Assembly: GCA_036362985.1 (NCBI GenBank)
Contig: JAYGXS010000004.1
Location: 18,271,964-18,335,963 of the forward strand
Origin: Ligula intestinalis
Taxonomy: Eukaryota; Platyhelminthes; Cestoda; Diphyllobothriidea; Diphyllobothriidae
Direction of reading: 5' to 3'
Length of the DNA: 64,000 nt
How positions within the stretch are numbered: position 1 is the first letter of the stretch; the number at the start of each line of letters is the position of its first letter. Both the position numbers and the translations under genes were made by a program. This document shows, one piece after another, positions 20,530 through 31,854 of this stretch. The notes beneath the pieces were generated by a model that saw only the letters and a list, made by a program, of their open reading frames with translations, was not told where the DNA came from and did no database searches.

Positions 20530-22900
20530 TCTCGTATTGTCTGTGCTGCGTGCGAGAGAGAAGGAGAGAGAGAGATCCTACCATCTTTCCCTGTAGTTTA
20601 CATGTTTCAGCAGCACTTGGGCTTTTTCCCTCTCGAGTGTCACTTACGCAGGTGGAGTAGTACTTTGACCGGTTGTTATCTTGGAGCGCATCTCTAAGGG
20701 GTTGTTCGACGTTTTTTTCCTATTCCGTGGTAAGGCGGTGTTTTTCAGCGTAGGAGTTGCCTTCAAGAAGGGAGAGGGTTGAACGTTTATTAAGACTTGG
20801 AATATGTGTGACCTGTCTCAGAAACCTAGGATCAGACGCAAAACTGAGATAATTATCATCTGTCGGCAACTAAAACGTTTCATATTTTGTCTATTCGTCT
20901 AGCTCTTATTTGCATGTAGCAGATCATGCTTATAAATGATTCTATCTTTCAGTATATTTGAACATTTGAGGGAAAATCTAGGTTACCGTTTATTCCGGGG
21001 TTTTTTTGTATCCTTGTAGCTAATTTACCGGACTAGGTTTACGCATCGGAACAGGTTTTTGCCTTTGAGATGAGACTAGTTTAAACACCTGAGTCTTAGC
21101 CTTCGTAACTTCGCGCACTTGAAAAGTGCCTTTTTTCGGCAATACTTGAGTTGGTTTATTTACTCCGTTTTTTGCATTAGCTGGCTTTCAGGATATTTAA
21201 CATTCAAGTTTTATTGGGTAACGATGGCTTATAATAAGCACAATAGGAACACATAACCCCAACTACCTGCAATAAGCAAGCGAGAGTAATGCACAAAATC
21301 TTCGTTTCGCATGTAGATATAGCAAATAAAAGTTACTATTTGGTCTACTGTGAATGATTCTTTACAACTATTGAAAAGCAAGTTCAATGAAAATATTTAC
21401 ATGGTGCACATGTAGATGCGAAGATACAACGGAAATATAGTGTTAATACATTGGCTTTTTGGTAGTTATAACGCTTGGTTCTTGTCGAAATATGTTTCTC
21501 AATGGGTATACTGTCTCTATGTACGTAATGGAAAGTTTTCGTTTGAATGCCGGTCCTGTTAAATCCTGCTAACTTTGAGGTTTAGGGTTGATTCCGTGAT
21601 TCCTACAGCCTATCCTTACCTTTTATTCAATTACAGCGATTTTTCACGTTTTGTGAATTTTGGCCCTTTTAAAATAAGTCTGGTATTTTTAAACAACGTA
21701 AGCTTAATTCATAAGTCGTCATTTGCCTTCTTTATAAGAACTATCGTTCCATTATTGCTGTGAGTCTATGGGGATTTTATGAACATGGACTGACTTTACG
21801 TAACAAGAATTTTTTCCATAAAATTCATGAGAGCTCATAAGTTTGGAAATGTCCTATGAAAATAGTGTGCGGTTTTCGGTTCAAAGGTAGCAAACTGCTG
21901 ACAAACCGCCTGGTACAGTTGGCAGTTTCTTGCCGTTCTTCAATTCGCCTGCCTACATTCTTAGCACTAGAGGAACAGTGGGACTGTTTTTAGTACCCCA
22001 GCATCTTTCTCTTAACTTCACATCACCACCAACAGTAGTGCGATTGTTCACAAAAAACTTCAGTTTGCGAGCTATTTTTGCCGCCCTTGTTTAATTGGCC
22101 AACCTCTTTATTTCTATCCCTTTCTCCTTTGACTGAGAGTATGCCTGGAGCCGCCTATGTGTACTGTTTTGCGTTGCTCGAACGATCAAAGAAAGGGGCT
22201 GCTGGTTGACGTCTTTCGTACTGGTCTTTGTTTCTTGCGATTCTCATAACCTTTTTGTAAACTATGAGGGGTGTCTTCCGACGAAGCGTGTACCTCCCTG
22301 TGCTTAATCGGTTGATCTATCTACAGGACGCCATATGACAGAGCTTTCTGGTGCATTAACACACAGTGCACATTCATTCTTTTTTCTGGAATTGTACTGC
22401 GAAGAAAAAAACAGTAAAATCGATCGGGTGGGCGCGTTTTGAAACCAACGAGGTAACCATGATCAGTCCTCGAACACGTGTGTGCCACCGCTTGCTAATT
22501 TTGGCCGACCCGGTGCACTTAAGGCGTCTATCCTTTGGCAGAGGAGCATCGTTCCGTGGGGGCTCTTACTATGCGGAAATTTTAGATTCAGCCTTTTCCC
22601 CATTACACTCTTCTACTCAAATTAGTATTTTGAGGTAAGCTTACTTTAGCTGCCATGCTGTCGTTGTAGACCAACGTACTTTTACGACTGCTTCTCATCC
22701 TGTCTATAAGAAGTCATTAAATCTAGGTTGAGGTGAGGTAAGATTCGAAAGCTGACACCAGGAGGATTTAGGCTGTACAGCTTTCGGCGCTGGATTACGC
22801 TGAGGAAGCAGGCGGCTGAGGTGGAGTTGGGTGTCCGCTATATTATACCGGACCCGTGAAAGGGACTTTGGTTTTCAACGCTGAGGACTGCCGATGTTTT
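20530..22900. other. unassigned AT-richer sequence
   Basis: About 2.4 kb with no supported gene. A GA microsatellite lies at 20555-20575. If the AIP transcript begins far upstream, this may be intronic. Confidence 0.35.
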
Positions 22901-22969
22901 ACCACTGCAGCATAGCTGCTTGCTGGCAACAAAAAAGAATTAACTTCTTAGGGAATACGAATAAAGGAG

Positions 22970-23720
22970 GCATTCGTTTTCCGGGGTATTTGCGTCGGTA
23001 AAGAAGAAGAATAGTCAAACACCGGATTGATTTGTTTATTTTTCTGAGCTTTCGAACTCGTGCAGAATTCCATCGTCGGAGAAAAGGAGACAGCAACAAA
23101 AGAGTGGCTGGTTATAACGTGTGTACAAAACAGTTAAAATTTGAACGTGTACAAATCGATAACGGTCTGGCTTGGGCGCCGATTGGCCACGTCAGCAATG
23201 AACATGGGGCGATTATAGAGGATGTGGGCCCAATTAATTATGACGGACGTCTGGCTGTGATTGTATGCAATTTCGCAAGGTTCTGTACGCCGGCGCCAAT
23301 TCGACACATCTGTTGACTAAATTCCTGTCCGTGGACCAGGCTTCGATCAATTCTCTGCTCGTATTGTTTCTCGCGTGGACGAGTACCTTGACGGCCTCGA
23401 AGTTGAACTCATGGCCTGTTTCTTAGGTGTAAGCTGCAACTTTTGATAATTCGTAGCCTCATCGCACGGCCAACTTGTGTTCATGTATGTAAGCTAGGCC
23501 CATCGAGCCAATCAGCTTCAGTTCTGGCTTAGCTACCAGAACGACTGGCTGTGACTCAGCGGCTGAATGCAGTTTAAATTTTGAATTATTGATTGCTTGA
23601 TTGCCTGTATGCGTTCACCTCGTGTAAGCCGATCGATAGCCTGCTTTGAGGACGGCCGCTTGCTGCATGCACCCAAAATTACCTGACTTCGAAAGCTCAG
23701 AATAGGTAACGAATTTCCTA
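22970..23720 (-). pseudogene. Penelope-like relic: GIY-YIG C-terminus and terminus
   Basis: On the minus strand, about 23530 to the stop at 23234-23236, the translation reads YIHEHKLAVR, then VAAYT, ETGHEFNFEAVKVLVHARN, and SRELIEAWSTDRNLVNRCVE. This is the C-terminal half of the Penelope-type GIY-YIG endonuclease, with in-frame TGA and TAA stops. The 3' region with a hammerhead-like motif follows at 23043-23080. A plus-strand fragment at about 23680-23710 (CGAAAGCTCAGAATAG) suggests the head-to-head layout again. Confidence 0.7.
23043..23080 (-). ncRNA. hammerhead-like motif in Penelope relic
   Basis: The minus strand has CCGACGATG, a hairpin GAATTC-TGCAC-GAGTTC, then GAAAGCTCAG. The stem III position holds the palindrome AGCT in place of the ACGT seen in other copies. 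Confidence 0.45.
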
Positions 23721-24062
23721 ATGTTCGAACGGCCTGCTTTGCTCCTTAAAGTACAACTTGTGTGCTTTACTGTCTCCTTTTGGGCTTCTACCAGTACGTA
23801 TAGGCTGGTTGTCAGAGTTCCTCTTCCACTGTCCCATGCAAATTAGGCGTTTTGCCCGCAATGCTATGCGTTTTCCATGTAGATTAGACAACTGGTATCC
23901 TGATTGGTGTACTTGCAAGTGGGGCAACGTGTGTGATCTACTTCCACCTACAAGAGTACATGAATGTGTTTTCGAGACCGTAAAACTGACTTGTCAGCGG
24001 ACGCCTGAGTAACCGGATTTTGTTTCATTATTTTATCCTAAAGGGTCATACTGCCGAGTCAG

Positions 24063-24311
24063 GCGCGCAAAGAGACCTGGATTATGACTCCGGAGGAGAA
24101 AGCCAAGACGGTGCCCAGTCTGCGTAAAGAGGGCAACGACCTCTATGCTGCGGGAAAGTGGTTCGAGGCTGCCGCCAAATATGAGGAGGCGTTGGGCCTG
24201 CTCGAACAGCTGCTTCTCCGGGAGAAACCCGGTGAACCGGAACACACCAGTATCGATCTTCAACGCGTACCCTTCCGCGTTAATCTGGCTCAGTGCCAAT
24301 TCAAGCTTAAG
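24063..24311 (+). CDS. AIP: AIP/XAP2 homologue, exon with first TPR motif
   Basis: This exon encodes ARKETWIMTPEEKAKTVPSL, then EGNDLYAAGKWFEAAAKYEE, and later FRVNLAQCQFKLK. It aligns with the start of the TPR domain of aryl-hydrocarbon-receptor-interacting protein (DTWAMTDEEKAKAVP.. in the vertebrate protein). The acceptor is taken as CAG at 24060-24062 after a T-rich tract, and the donor is GTTGGT at 24312, leaving phase 0. Family members are cytosolic HSP90 co-chaperones with an N-terminal FKBP-like domain and C-terminal TPRs. The FKBP exons were not found in this window. Reading on past the donor gives a longer ORF to 24551, but that part is intron. Confidence 0.8.
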
Positions 24312-24786
24312 GTTGGTCGCCTGCACTCCCTGGCTCTGATTTCTAGCCTGTTCTTCTTTCTCTTTTTCCCTTCTGGTCTTTTGGTCACCGTTGGCCCCCT
24401 CATGCCTTTCGCATATTGTCTCGTTTTACTTGAGCGAGAGAGAGAATCCCTTCATTGTTGTCTTTCCTCATTGGCTGTGAATGGGGTCGAAGACCATAAA
24501 ACTGGCCTGGTTGCAATATATCATGCGAGTTTCCCGTCTGGTGGTATATAGGGTTCCCAAAAATTATTTGCGCCTTCTAAAAGTTCGATAATTTCTTTAT
24601 GATTGCATATTTAGCAGTATTCCTCAACCTCGTTGTTTGCAGATTTGTTTTTACACAGTGGGTACTATAGCAGATACGCGTTCACTGATCTGGTAGAGGA
24701 CCCATTCGTCCATCCATGTTGCCATTAGAACTCCCACTCGAGCCTCCACCGAGGGGCGGCTAGGATATGGACAGCAGGACATAACC

Positions 24787-24953
24787 GACAAAGAAATGGG
24801 ACACTACAATGGCCATTTCTGGCTTATTTGCCGTCATCAGGTAGTGATACCCAACTTCAGTGTTGTTGCTGAAATTGCTGCCACACTCGAGTTTCGAACT
24901 CGCGTCTCTTCGGTCAGAGGCGAACGCCTTAACCATTGAGCTATCGAGCGCGC
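24787..24953 (-). repeat. tRNA-derived SINE, best-preserved copy e
   Basis: The minus strand reads TCGATAGCTCAATGGTTAAG (A-box) and CGAGTTCGAAACTCG (B-box), with head length like a tRNA. The body is GGCAGCAATTTCAGC, GGGTATCACTACCTGATGAC, GGCAAATAAGCC, AGAAATGGCCATT and ends TTTCTTTGTCGG. It is the best reference for the other SINE copies in the window. Confidence 0.75.
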
Positions 24954-25019
24954 AGTATCGTCGGTATTAGATCTGTACAGTTAAGCAATACAGATATTAT
25001 AGAAAACCGTTAACCAGTA

Positions 25020-25580
25020 AAAATAAATAGTGTCTGAGATTTTGATGACACGAGGCTCAGAGGACAGAGCTCGAGCTATGGGTATGATGAAGGCCGGGGT
25101 GGAGCGACTGCAGGTTGCTAAAGTTGTAGGTTTTATCTATCGTGGTCACAGTACAAGCGGACAGGTACCCTCACAAAGCAGAAAAACTCTGAAAGATAAA
25201 ACATTTTGGGGCGTTTTGAAAAGATCTTTATTGAAAATTTTACTCGTAAACCAAGGCAAAACACTAGAAAACTCGCAAAAAAACTGAATGCTAAAGCTCT
25301 GACGGCTTCTACATCTAGTATGCACCGCTAGTTGCATGAAGGTTGGGGGTGTTACTGCCCGTCACGGAAGGAAAATACATACACTTACAGAAAAGCAGAT
25401 CAAAGATAGGATGACCTTCTGTAAGGTGATCTGGAGGTGAACTTTAAACGACTGGAAAAAATTCGTCTTCTTCGAAGAATCGAACGTTCTCATTCACTGG
25501 GGAGTGTGTTATCAGGGGGCGAAGGATTTTGGGACATTCCATAGCTTTAGCCTAGTGCCCTCACAGATGGTTGCACAACG
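25020..25580 (+). pseudogene. Tc1/mariner transposase relic
   Basis: An open frame at 25030-25287 starts with a helix-turn-helix-like segment (AGVERLQVAKVVGFIYRGHS, then GQVPSQSRKT). Beyond it, in broken frames, come HEGWG, KQIKDRMTFCKV and DWKKFVFFEESNVLIHWG. The last matches the DW..V.FSDES block around the second catalytic Asp of Tc1-like transposases. The enzyme is dead because of stops and frameshifts. No terminal inverted repeats were identified. Confidence 0.6.
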
Positions 25581-26188
25581 ATGAAAAATTACTGGTGTCG
25601 GTGGTTGTTTGAAGTTGCAGCTGTTACCTTAGCCACCTCCTCTGAACTTCAGCTAATCTACAAAATTATATATCCGTGCATGCGTGGCTTACTATGTGTT
25701 TGTGTTAAAAATACGAAAGAATGTAGGGAGAGTGTACACCCTGTAGCTTGGAATTCTCGCCATTGAAAACAGAAAGTCCAGTCGCAGCCGGCATGACTTC
25801 CATTATAGTGGCATTCTTACTCTGGCATTATCTCCGGTCAGACCTGTTACGAAGACCTGGGAGCTCAGTTCCTACGAAGATAACCCTCTGGAATTTATGA
25901 AGCCGTCGCGTTTGCATTTTGTTGAATGCTGTTACCTGGTTTCGCCCGTCTGTTGAAGCAGTTTTCGAGCGGGGACATTACGTTGACTCAGTAGGTGCTT
26001 GGAGCCGCAGCTGACACTGGAGCATCCGTTTGTGGATAGAGAAGTAGGAACCAGATAAGCTTTCTCTTCACGAGACCTGTCAGAGCGCTCCCGAGGCATA
26101 TCAAACCGTAACTTTCTTAACTTTTCATTAAATGTGTACTTATGATTTTGAAAGTAGATGTTATCTGGAATTCATTCGTTCATTTCAG

Positions 26189-26470
26189 GACTACTACGGC
26201 GCCATAAAAAGCACGACTGAGGCTCTTGCTGTTGAGCCTTCCAATACAAAGGCCCTGTATCGACGTGCAATGTCCTATTCAGCGGTAGGCGACTTAGACC
26301 TCTCAGAAAGTGACTTTCGAAAATTGGTCACACTGGCTCCGGAGATGAAGGGTACTATCGATCGGGAGTTGGCCAACCTAGCCGCTAAGAGGAAAGCATG
26401 CAAGGAGGAGGAAAGACGTCGTTTAGCCGGAAAGTTATTCTCTCCGGCAAATGACTTTTCAGTCTCCTAG
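26189..26470 (+). CDS. AIP: AIP/XAP2 homologue, last exon
   Basis: This exon encodes DYYGAIKSTTEALAVEPSNT, KALYRRAMSYSAVGDLDLSE, SDFRKLVTLAPEMKG and RELANLAAKRKACKEEERRR before TAG at 26468-26470. These are the second and third TPR units and the C-terminal helix, with the KALYRR/KAYFKRG signature that contacts the EEVD-type tail of HSP90. The end (AGKLFSPANDFSVS) is a little longer than the vertebrate FRGIFSH terminus. Together the two exons give about 176 residues, about half of a full AIP. No AATAAA signal is evident close downstream. Confidence 0.85.
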   Translation, partial: DYYGAIKSTTEALAVEPSNTKALYRRAMSYSAVGDLDLSESDFRKLVTLAPEMKGTIDRELANLAAKRKACKEEERRRLAGKLFSPANDFSVS

Positions 26471-26479
26471 CCTCCTGCG

Positions 26480-27530
26480 TCCCCCATCTACTCTCGCCAT
26501 CCGGACAAACAACGGTTAACGCCATGCACTACCTTATACTGTAGACAGTTAGCGCTACGTTTATGATTCTGGACTATTTTCAGGTTTGACGTCCTGTTCG
26601 TTTGCTTCTGGGCTTTCAAACTGACCAGTGTATTTGTGTACTTTATGTTTCATTCGAGTCTTCTGTGTACTTTTTTGTGTTTTAAAGCTGTTTTTTTCTT
26701 CCTCCCCGCCGACTTGGATGCTTTTGATTGTACCTTTTAACCTCTGCTATTTTGTAGCATCCGCCTCTTCTGCCTGTACCTGCTATTTAATTCTTTCTCT
26801 GAGGATATTGTAAAAGATAGTTTAGCCAGTTATATGAGTGGTATCTTTTTAATGATCGCTGGTTCTTGCGCTCAGGTTGTCAGGTAGGAGTCTTTACAGT
26901 TAAAAGATAATGTCCACTTCCCCCCCCCCCCTACGTGCAGCTTTCTGATGTTGACCGTCACGACTTGCCTTTGCAAGGTCTTAATAGAAATCGTCTTTTA
27001 TATCCTTTCAATAGGTTTATCCTTTGGTTTGGCCTTCAATTCTGTACGGTTAGCAGCCTCTAAACGGAGTACCTTTATCAGTCGTCGGCTGATATACTTA
27101 AGCCTTGAACAACCTTTTCCATAGTTGAACCAACTAAGACCGCGAGAACATTCGAAAAAATACTTATTGCAGTGACTGGAGCGCAAACTCACCAACGAGT
27201 GGATATTTCATTGAGGATTTCCTAGATGGTTTGTTTTGTTTTGAATGTTAACGTTTTGCGAAAGCAAAAAACGTGTAATCTACTTTGATGTAGTTTGATA
27301 AAGGTCGTCATTTACCCACGACCCTAAGAGGGACTCCTGTAAGATGCAAGATCGTTTAGCTAAGGTCATATAGGTAGTTTAGGCAAGGTCTGGCGAATTG
27401 TCGTACCTTGGGATAGCCCCGGGGTATGCAGAGGTCGCTGACTCCTGTTGTACAGCATACACAATGAAAGATTCTGAAACGTGTAAACGCACAGACCATG
27501 TTTTCATATTAATCTTGACTTTTACTCCTA
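26480..27530. other. unassigned, includes AIP 3' UTR
   Basis: No ORF or repeat is supported. The first few hundred bases, T-rich, are likely AIP 3' UTR. A C homopolymer lies near 26920-26930. Confidence 0.35.
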
Positions 27531-27531
27531 C

Positions 27532-28500
27532 TACAGTACTCCCAGAATTCGTGTAACATGCCAACACCTGCGAAGATTGATACTCTCTCGTTAATCAGCA
27601 TTGAGTAAGGTTGTAATACTGATTATCGTGTAGTCAATTCTGAACTCATTTCAGGCACGATAGGATGCCGGCTTTTCAACGAGCTTCGTTCTGACCGCTA
27701 ACAAAACGTGTGTACTGTAAAAAAGTGGCTACTTAAGTAGCATGCATTTTAGTAATTATTTTGACTGCCTTTAGAGATTCAAATATATTTTATGGAAAAT
27801 ATATTTAAAAAATGCTTTTTGTACTCGTTTGGTAGGAAATTACGTCTACATTAACTTTTATACTTAAAGAAAGGGTATATTTCGGTTTTAAAAAGATTTC
27901 TAATGATGAGCTTTTTACTATTGTGAGTCGCTCATTCATAATACATCGTATCCGTCAATTTATTACTGCTGTCTTATAATGTATACAGCATGATCCATAT
28001 CAATTGCAACATTTTTATGTGACCTGTGTGACTTCTTCCTCAAACCGTAGGAGAAAACGTACTTTTCCTTAAACTGGGTGTACACAGCGCGTAGTTTGTA
28101 GACCTTGAATTCAAAATTATTCGCCAACCAAGAAATTTTTAGAACGAAAGGACGCCCTATCTTTGAGTGGGAAATTTAATGTAGACGTAATTTCCGACCA
28201 TACGAGCACAAGAAGTAATTTTTTCATATATTTACCATAAAATATATTTGAATCTCTAAAGGCAGTCAAAATCAATGCTAAAATGCATGCTACTTAAGTA
28301 GCCATTTTTTTTACAGTACACACGTATTGTTAGCGGTCAGAACGAAGCTCGTTGAAAAGCCGGCATCCTATCGTGCCTGAAATGAGTTCAGAATAGGCTA
28401 CACGATAATCAGTATTACAACCTTCTTCAAGGGCGATTAGCGAGATAATATCAATCTTTCGCATATGTCGGCATGTTACCTGAATTCTGGGAGTACTGTA
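27532..28500. mobile_element. fold-back DNA transposon with about 328-bp inverted arms
   Basis: The left arm starts TACAGTACTCCCAGAATTC (27532) and the right arm ends with its exact inverse (28500). The arms continue inwards to about 27859 and 28173 with only scattered differences, including the shared inner end GGAAATTACGTCTACATTAA. If TA is the target duplication, the element itself begins CAGTACTCCC, as in Tc1/mariner-type insertions. The roughly 310-bp centre (27860-28172) has no transposase. It is therefore a non-autonomous long-arm element, and its autonomous partner is unknown. Confidence 0.85.
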
Positions 28501-28509
28501 AGTTCGAAG

Positions 28510-31155
28510 TTTGAAAGAATATGACTGTCCTTACCATGGGCATAGGTAATGATTTGCTTACTCTTTCAGCAAAATATTATTTGGTCTCTTCCCAGCGAAA
28601 AAAACGGGTATTATCTAACTAGCATTTTTCTCAAATGTAAGTCACTCAGTATGGCTATTCAAAAGCCACCATGTCAGTGTGCAGGAATTTACTTAAGCTT
28701 TTATTATCCACCGATTAGTTTAGCAACCCCTCATAAACAGTCGGAAACGTTCCACAAGTTTCTGCGAAAACCTTTTGGTCAAATAGTTGGCGTTGAGTAA
28801 AATGGTATTAGTAAGAGAAATAATCATTAGTAAAGCGACTATGGTGACATAAAAAGCTTCTTGCTCCACTGAAAAAAATATGCACATTAATTAATTTGAC
28901 AAAACATTGCATGAGAAACAAATATGCAACGTCGTTTCTCTGTCGCCAATTATATTCTTCTCACTTTACTGACGTATAGCCTGGACAGACAGGTTCGTGT
29001 CTTACGTTTGTTGTCCCGGTGAGATAATGCCAGACACTAATCTGTCTATCTTCGTATGTATGATGTAAGCATCCACAAACTATGCGCCAATAACGTGAGA
29101 AGGATGTAACTGGTAGCAGAGAAATGGCGTGATATTTTTGTCTGTTATTCAAAGTTTGTACGTATTTTAACTCAGTAAAACAAAAGGTTTTTATGTCACT
29201 GCACGTTGGTTCGCTACTGTGTGTAGATCACTGCTCGACTATGCTCTATGCATGTCATCCTTGCAACATGGCCTCAGTGATCTCGAAACCCGTTTTGGGG
29301 GTATCAACTGTAACAAGCTGCAACCTACGCCTTCTCATGATCGATCATTTTTCACGGATGTGAAGTATAGCTTGCCGTTGAAATGTAGAAGAGATAGACC
29401 AAGCACTGTTAGTGTACGCATTTTGCCCTAAACTGTCGGCCGTATGTTTTCGTAATTCATTAGCCACTTTCAAAATCCCTACCAATCAAGTAAATTTTGT
29501 AGTTTCTCAGCGCGCATGTGCCTCTGACGGCAGACAAAATCACGTTTGATGGCACTGAGATTAAAACGCGCAACAGTAGGGGGAGGGAGGCAGATCAATA
29601 TATCGGTTTTCGAAACTAACGGTACAATTTGTCCCAGGCTGAAGAAGTGTTTCGGGAACTTAACTCCTTTCGTTAATATCGAAGTTTCTGGTCTTCAGGG
29701 AAAATCGCAAGGTCCGGCTTCTGCTGCCCAATGAGGAATTTCCTAAATAAAATGTGTGATTTTCGCTTGAAACTATGAACCTTTTACCCTTCTCCTTGAT
29801 GCACGGCTAAACCGCCAGTTGTTTTGCCGGCAAGATCAGCCGAATTTTTCGGACGTGGCTATTTACAGCATGTACCATAACTCGGACAATTTTCTTATGT
29901 TCGCACAAAATGCGTCTGATGTACATACTAAATACCTTGTATCCCCAACCTTTGTACTGCGTTTAAAAAGACAGTTTGGGAGGTTTTTTGCTTATTTGTT
30001 TCATATCGCGCTCAATTTTGTTGCTATATATAGGCCAAGAATAATATACTTGACGGAAATTTAATTAGTCCTTATGTTTCCTTGCACACATTTCGTTGCT
30101 TGGTCGCGGTGAGGTTCTAACCTCCAAACTCCTCCTTTCCACTTTTCCCGTGTATCACCATTCTGGTGTTCGTGGGGCTAAGGGAATCATAAATAACCTA
30201 CGGTTGCCGAGAGTTCTTCAGAATAGGGCATAGTTTGCTTCAGCAATTGTTTTTGGGTCTTTATAGAGAAAAAAAGTGGCAGTATGTCGCTGGTTTTTAC
30301 GTCTTGCAACTCTCAGAGTAAGTTCATTATAGTTCAGTATATTTGTATATTTTGTAGTTATTTATAGTTGCAAACTAGCCTCCTGTAAAACAAGCTTCTT
30401 ACTGCGTTCTTCAACAAAAATGACAGCAAAGCGGAACTCAACATTCAGCAAGCCAAGTCCACCCCTGGTTTTCCGAAAACTATGTTATTTCTCATGCCTG
30501 GCCTTTTTTTTATTTTGTTAAATTCAAAATCCGATTCTCTGTTTTATAAAGAACTTTCTGTAAAGGATGCTTTACAGCAAGTTACTTCAGTGCTCTTTCA
30601 CATCACAACACACATGTAAACAGCCTTCATCTATGACACTCAGTGGCATAAGAAATTACCTGTATATCATGGCAAGTCCGCTTTTAACCAAAAGTATCCA
30701 GTCTTCCTTTCGTGCAACAATTTTGCAACAAATTCTTCCTCAAAAAGGCCTTCTGCGCTACAATGGAATCTAATGCGCGAAAATTACAACACTAATGTGC
30801 GTTTTATTACCCACACGGGTTTCGGTTGGGGCATTTTATTAGGTGCGTCACCTGCCGTACGTACTTTCGTGGGTATCTCCCACGCCTAACACACGTGACA
30901 AATGACGTGTACGCGCGTCGTGACGTCGTGATGCCGATCGATATTGCTGTCGAAACGAGGGGTGCTCGATAGGGCATGGCGCAAACTGCAGCTGCGAATT
31001 AGCGCTCAGAACAGATGACTACTGATTTTTGCAGCAGTTTTTAAGTCTTCATTTCTTTCTGCACATTCATCGCGTCTGACGGCGACTCAAAAAAGTTTTT
31101 TTTTTCCAAAGACGTGTCTGCCTTCAAATTGCATATCTTGGGAAGTGTAGCGTCT
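28510..31155. other. unassigned sequence
   Basis: About 2.6 kb with no supported gene. Short ORFs (for example 28549-28800 and 29219-29431) have no recognised motif. Confidence 0.4.
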
Positions 31156-31159
31156 AAGC

Positions 31160-31850
31160 AGTGGTTGTGCTTAGAGCACTACACTCATCAGATCGAATCC
31201 CAGGTAGCAGATAAAAGGCGAAAGGCACCCGTGAAAGAAGTTAATGTGTACAGAACTTCCTGTTGCTGTCTTAGATGGCTGGCTGGCTAGTAGCCCTTCT
31301 TGGATCCGGAGCCCGCCTGGTGGGCCTCAATCCCGGTGGTGATGAGGAGGAGTTGGAGCAGCATGGTCGGGAGGGGCTGCTCCGTCATCAAAAACGCAGA
31401 TGGAGAGGAGAGGAGATAGATCCACCGTAGGGAAATTGGTGTAGCAGACCTTGGCCGCCGTGAGGGCGGGTGGGAACGCGACGTAGACGCGTCTGCTGTG
31501 GTTCCCGTCTTAGATGGCAGTGGCCACTGGCGAAGCCAGGGCTAGTGTTGACTGCGTCCAGTCAAGCCTGTGAGAGAATGAGATAGTGGTGACAAGGAAA
31601 GAGAGGTGTCCAAGTGGGGCTTGGGCAGTCACGACCACCTGGACGCATGTGCGTGCGTCTGAGTTGAAGTTGGTCAAGTTTTTGCAGGTCAGCGCGTCTA
31701 AAAGCGCTGACTGAGGTAGTGGATGACCTTCAAGCAGTTGGTCTTGGACAAGGGAGTCAGACAGCATTTTTGGGCGGCGGTTACAGATGTCTGTCTTCCA
31801 ATTCATAGGAATATTTGTCTTTATCAACTGATCCCAGATGCACACACTTT
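31160..31850 (-). repeat. dispersed repeat R3, copy b, interrupted
   Basis: Minus-strand R3 with the long 5' part preserved. It reads VQDQLLEGHPLPQSALLDAL, then CKNLTNFNSDARTCVQVVVT and AQAPLGHLSF, parallel to the 37046-37264 copy (VQGQFPQGHRLSQSALPDAL, AQAPPEHFPF). The 3' part AGCAACAGGAAGTTCTGTAC and ATTCGATCTGATGAGTGTAG lies beyond the insert at 31280-31506. The conserved frame hints that R3 derives from coding sequence. Confidence 0.6.
31280..31506 (-). mobile_element. internally deleted Jockey-like element (227 bp)
   Basis: The insert is flanked by the 12-bp direct repeat GTCTTAGATGGC (31268-31279 and 31507-31518). On the minus strand it begins GGGAACCACAGCAGACGCG, the 5' end of elements A and C. 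It runs through the start MTEQPLPTMLLQLLL to GIEA inside the 2A-like motif, then joins directly to the element 3' end (GGCGGG..GGATCCAAGAAGGGC, TACTAGCCAGCCAGCC). All RT and endonuclease sequence is missing. It was thus mobilised as a short non-autonomous copy. Confidence 0.85.
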
Positions 31851-31854
31851 ACGC

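Larger units (their letters stand above)
24312..26188 (+). other. AIP intron carrying a SINE and a Tc1-like relic
   Basis: The intron runs from GTTGGT to the acceptor TTCATTTCAG at 26179-26188. The splice joins AAG to GAC in phase 0, giving KLKDYYGA, in the right place compared with AIP. It contains the SINE at 24787-24953 and the transposase relic at 25020-25580. The rest is unassigned. Confidence 0.7.

Noticed and set aside
24887..24953. cellular tRNA gene on the minus strand
   Set aside because: A and B boxes are good, but the acceptor stem does not close and the sequence continues into a SINE body found at several loci.
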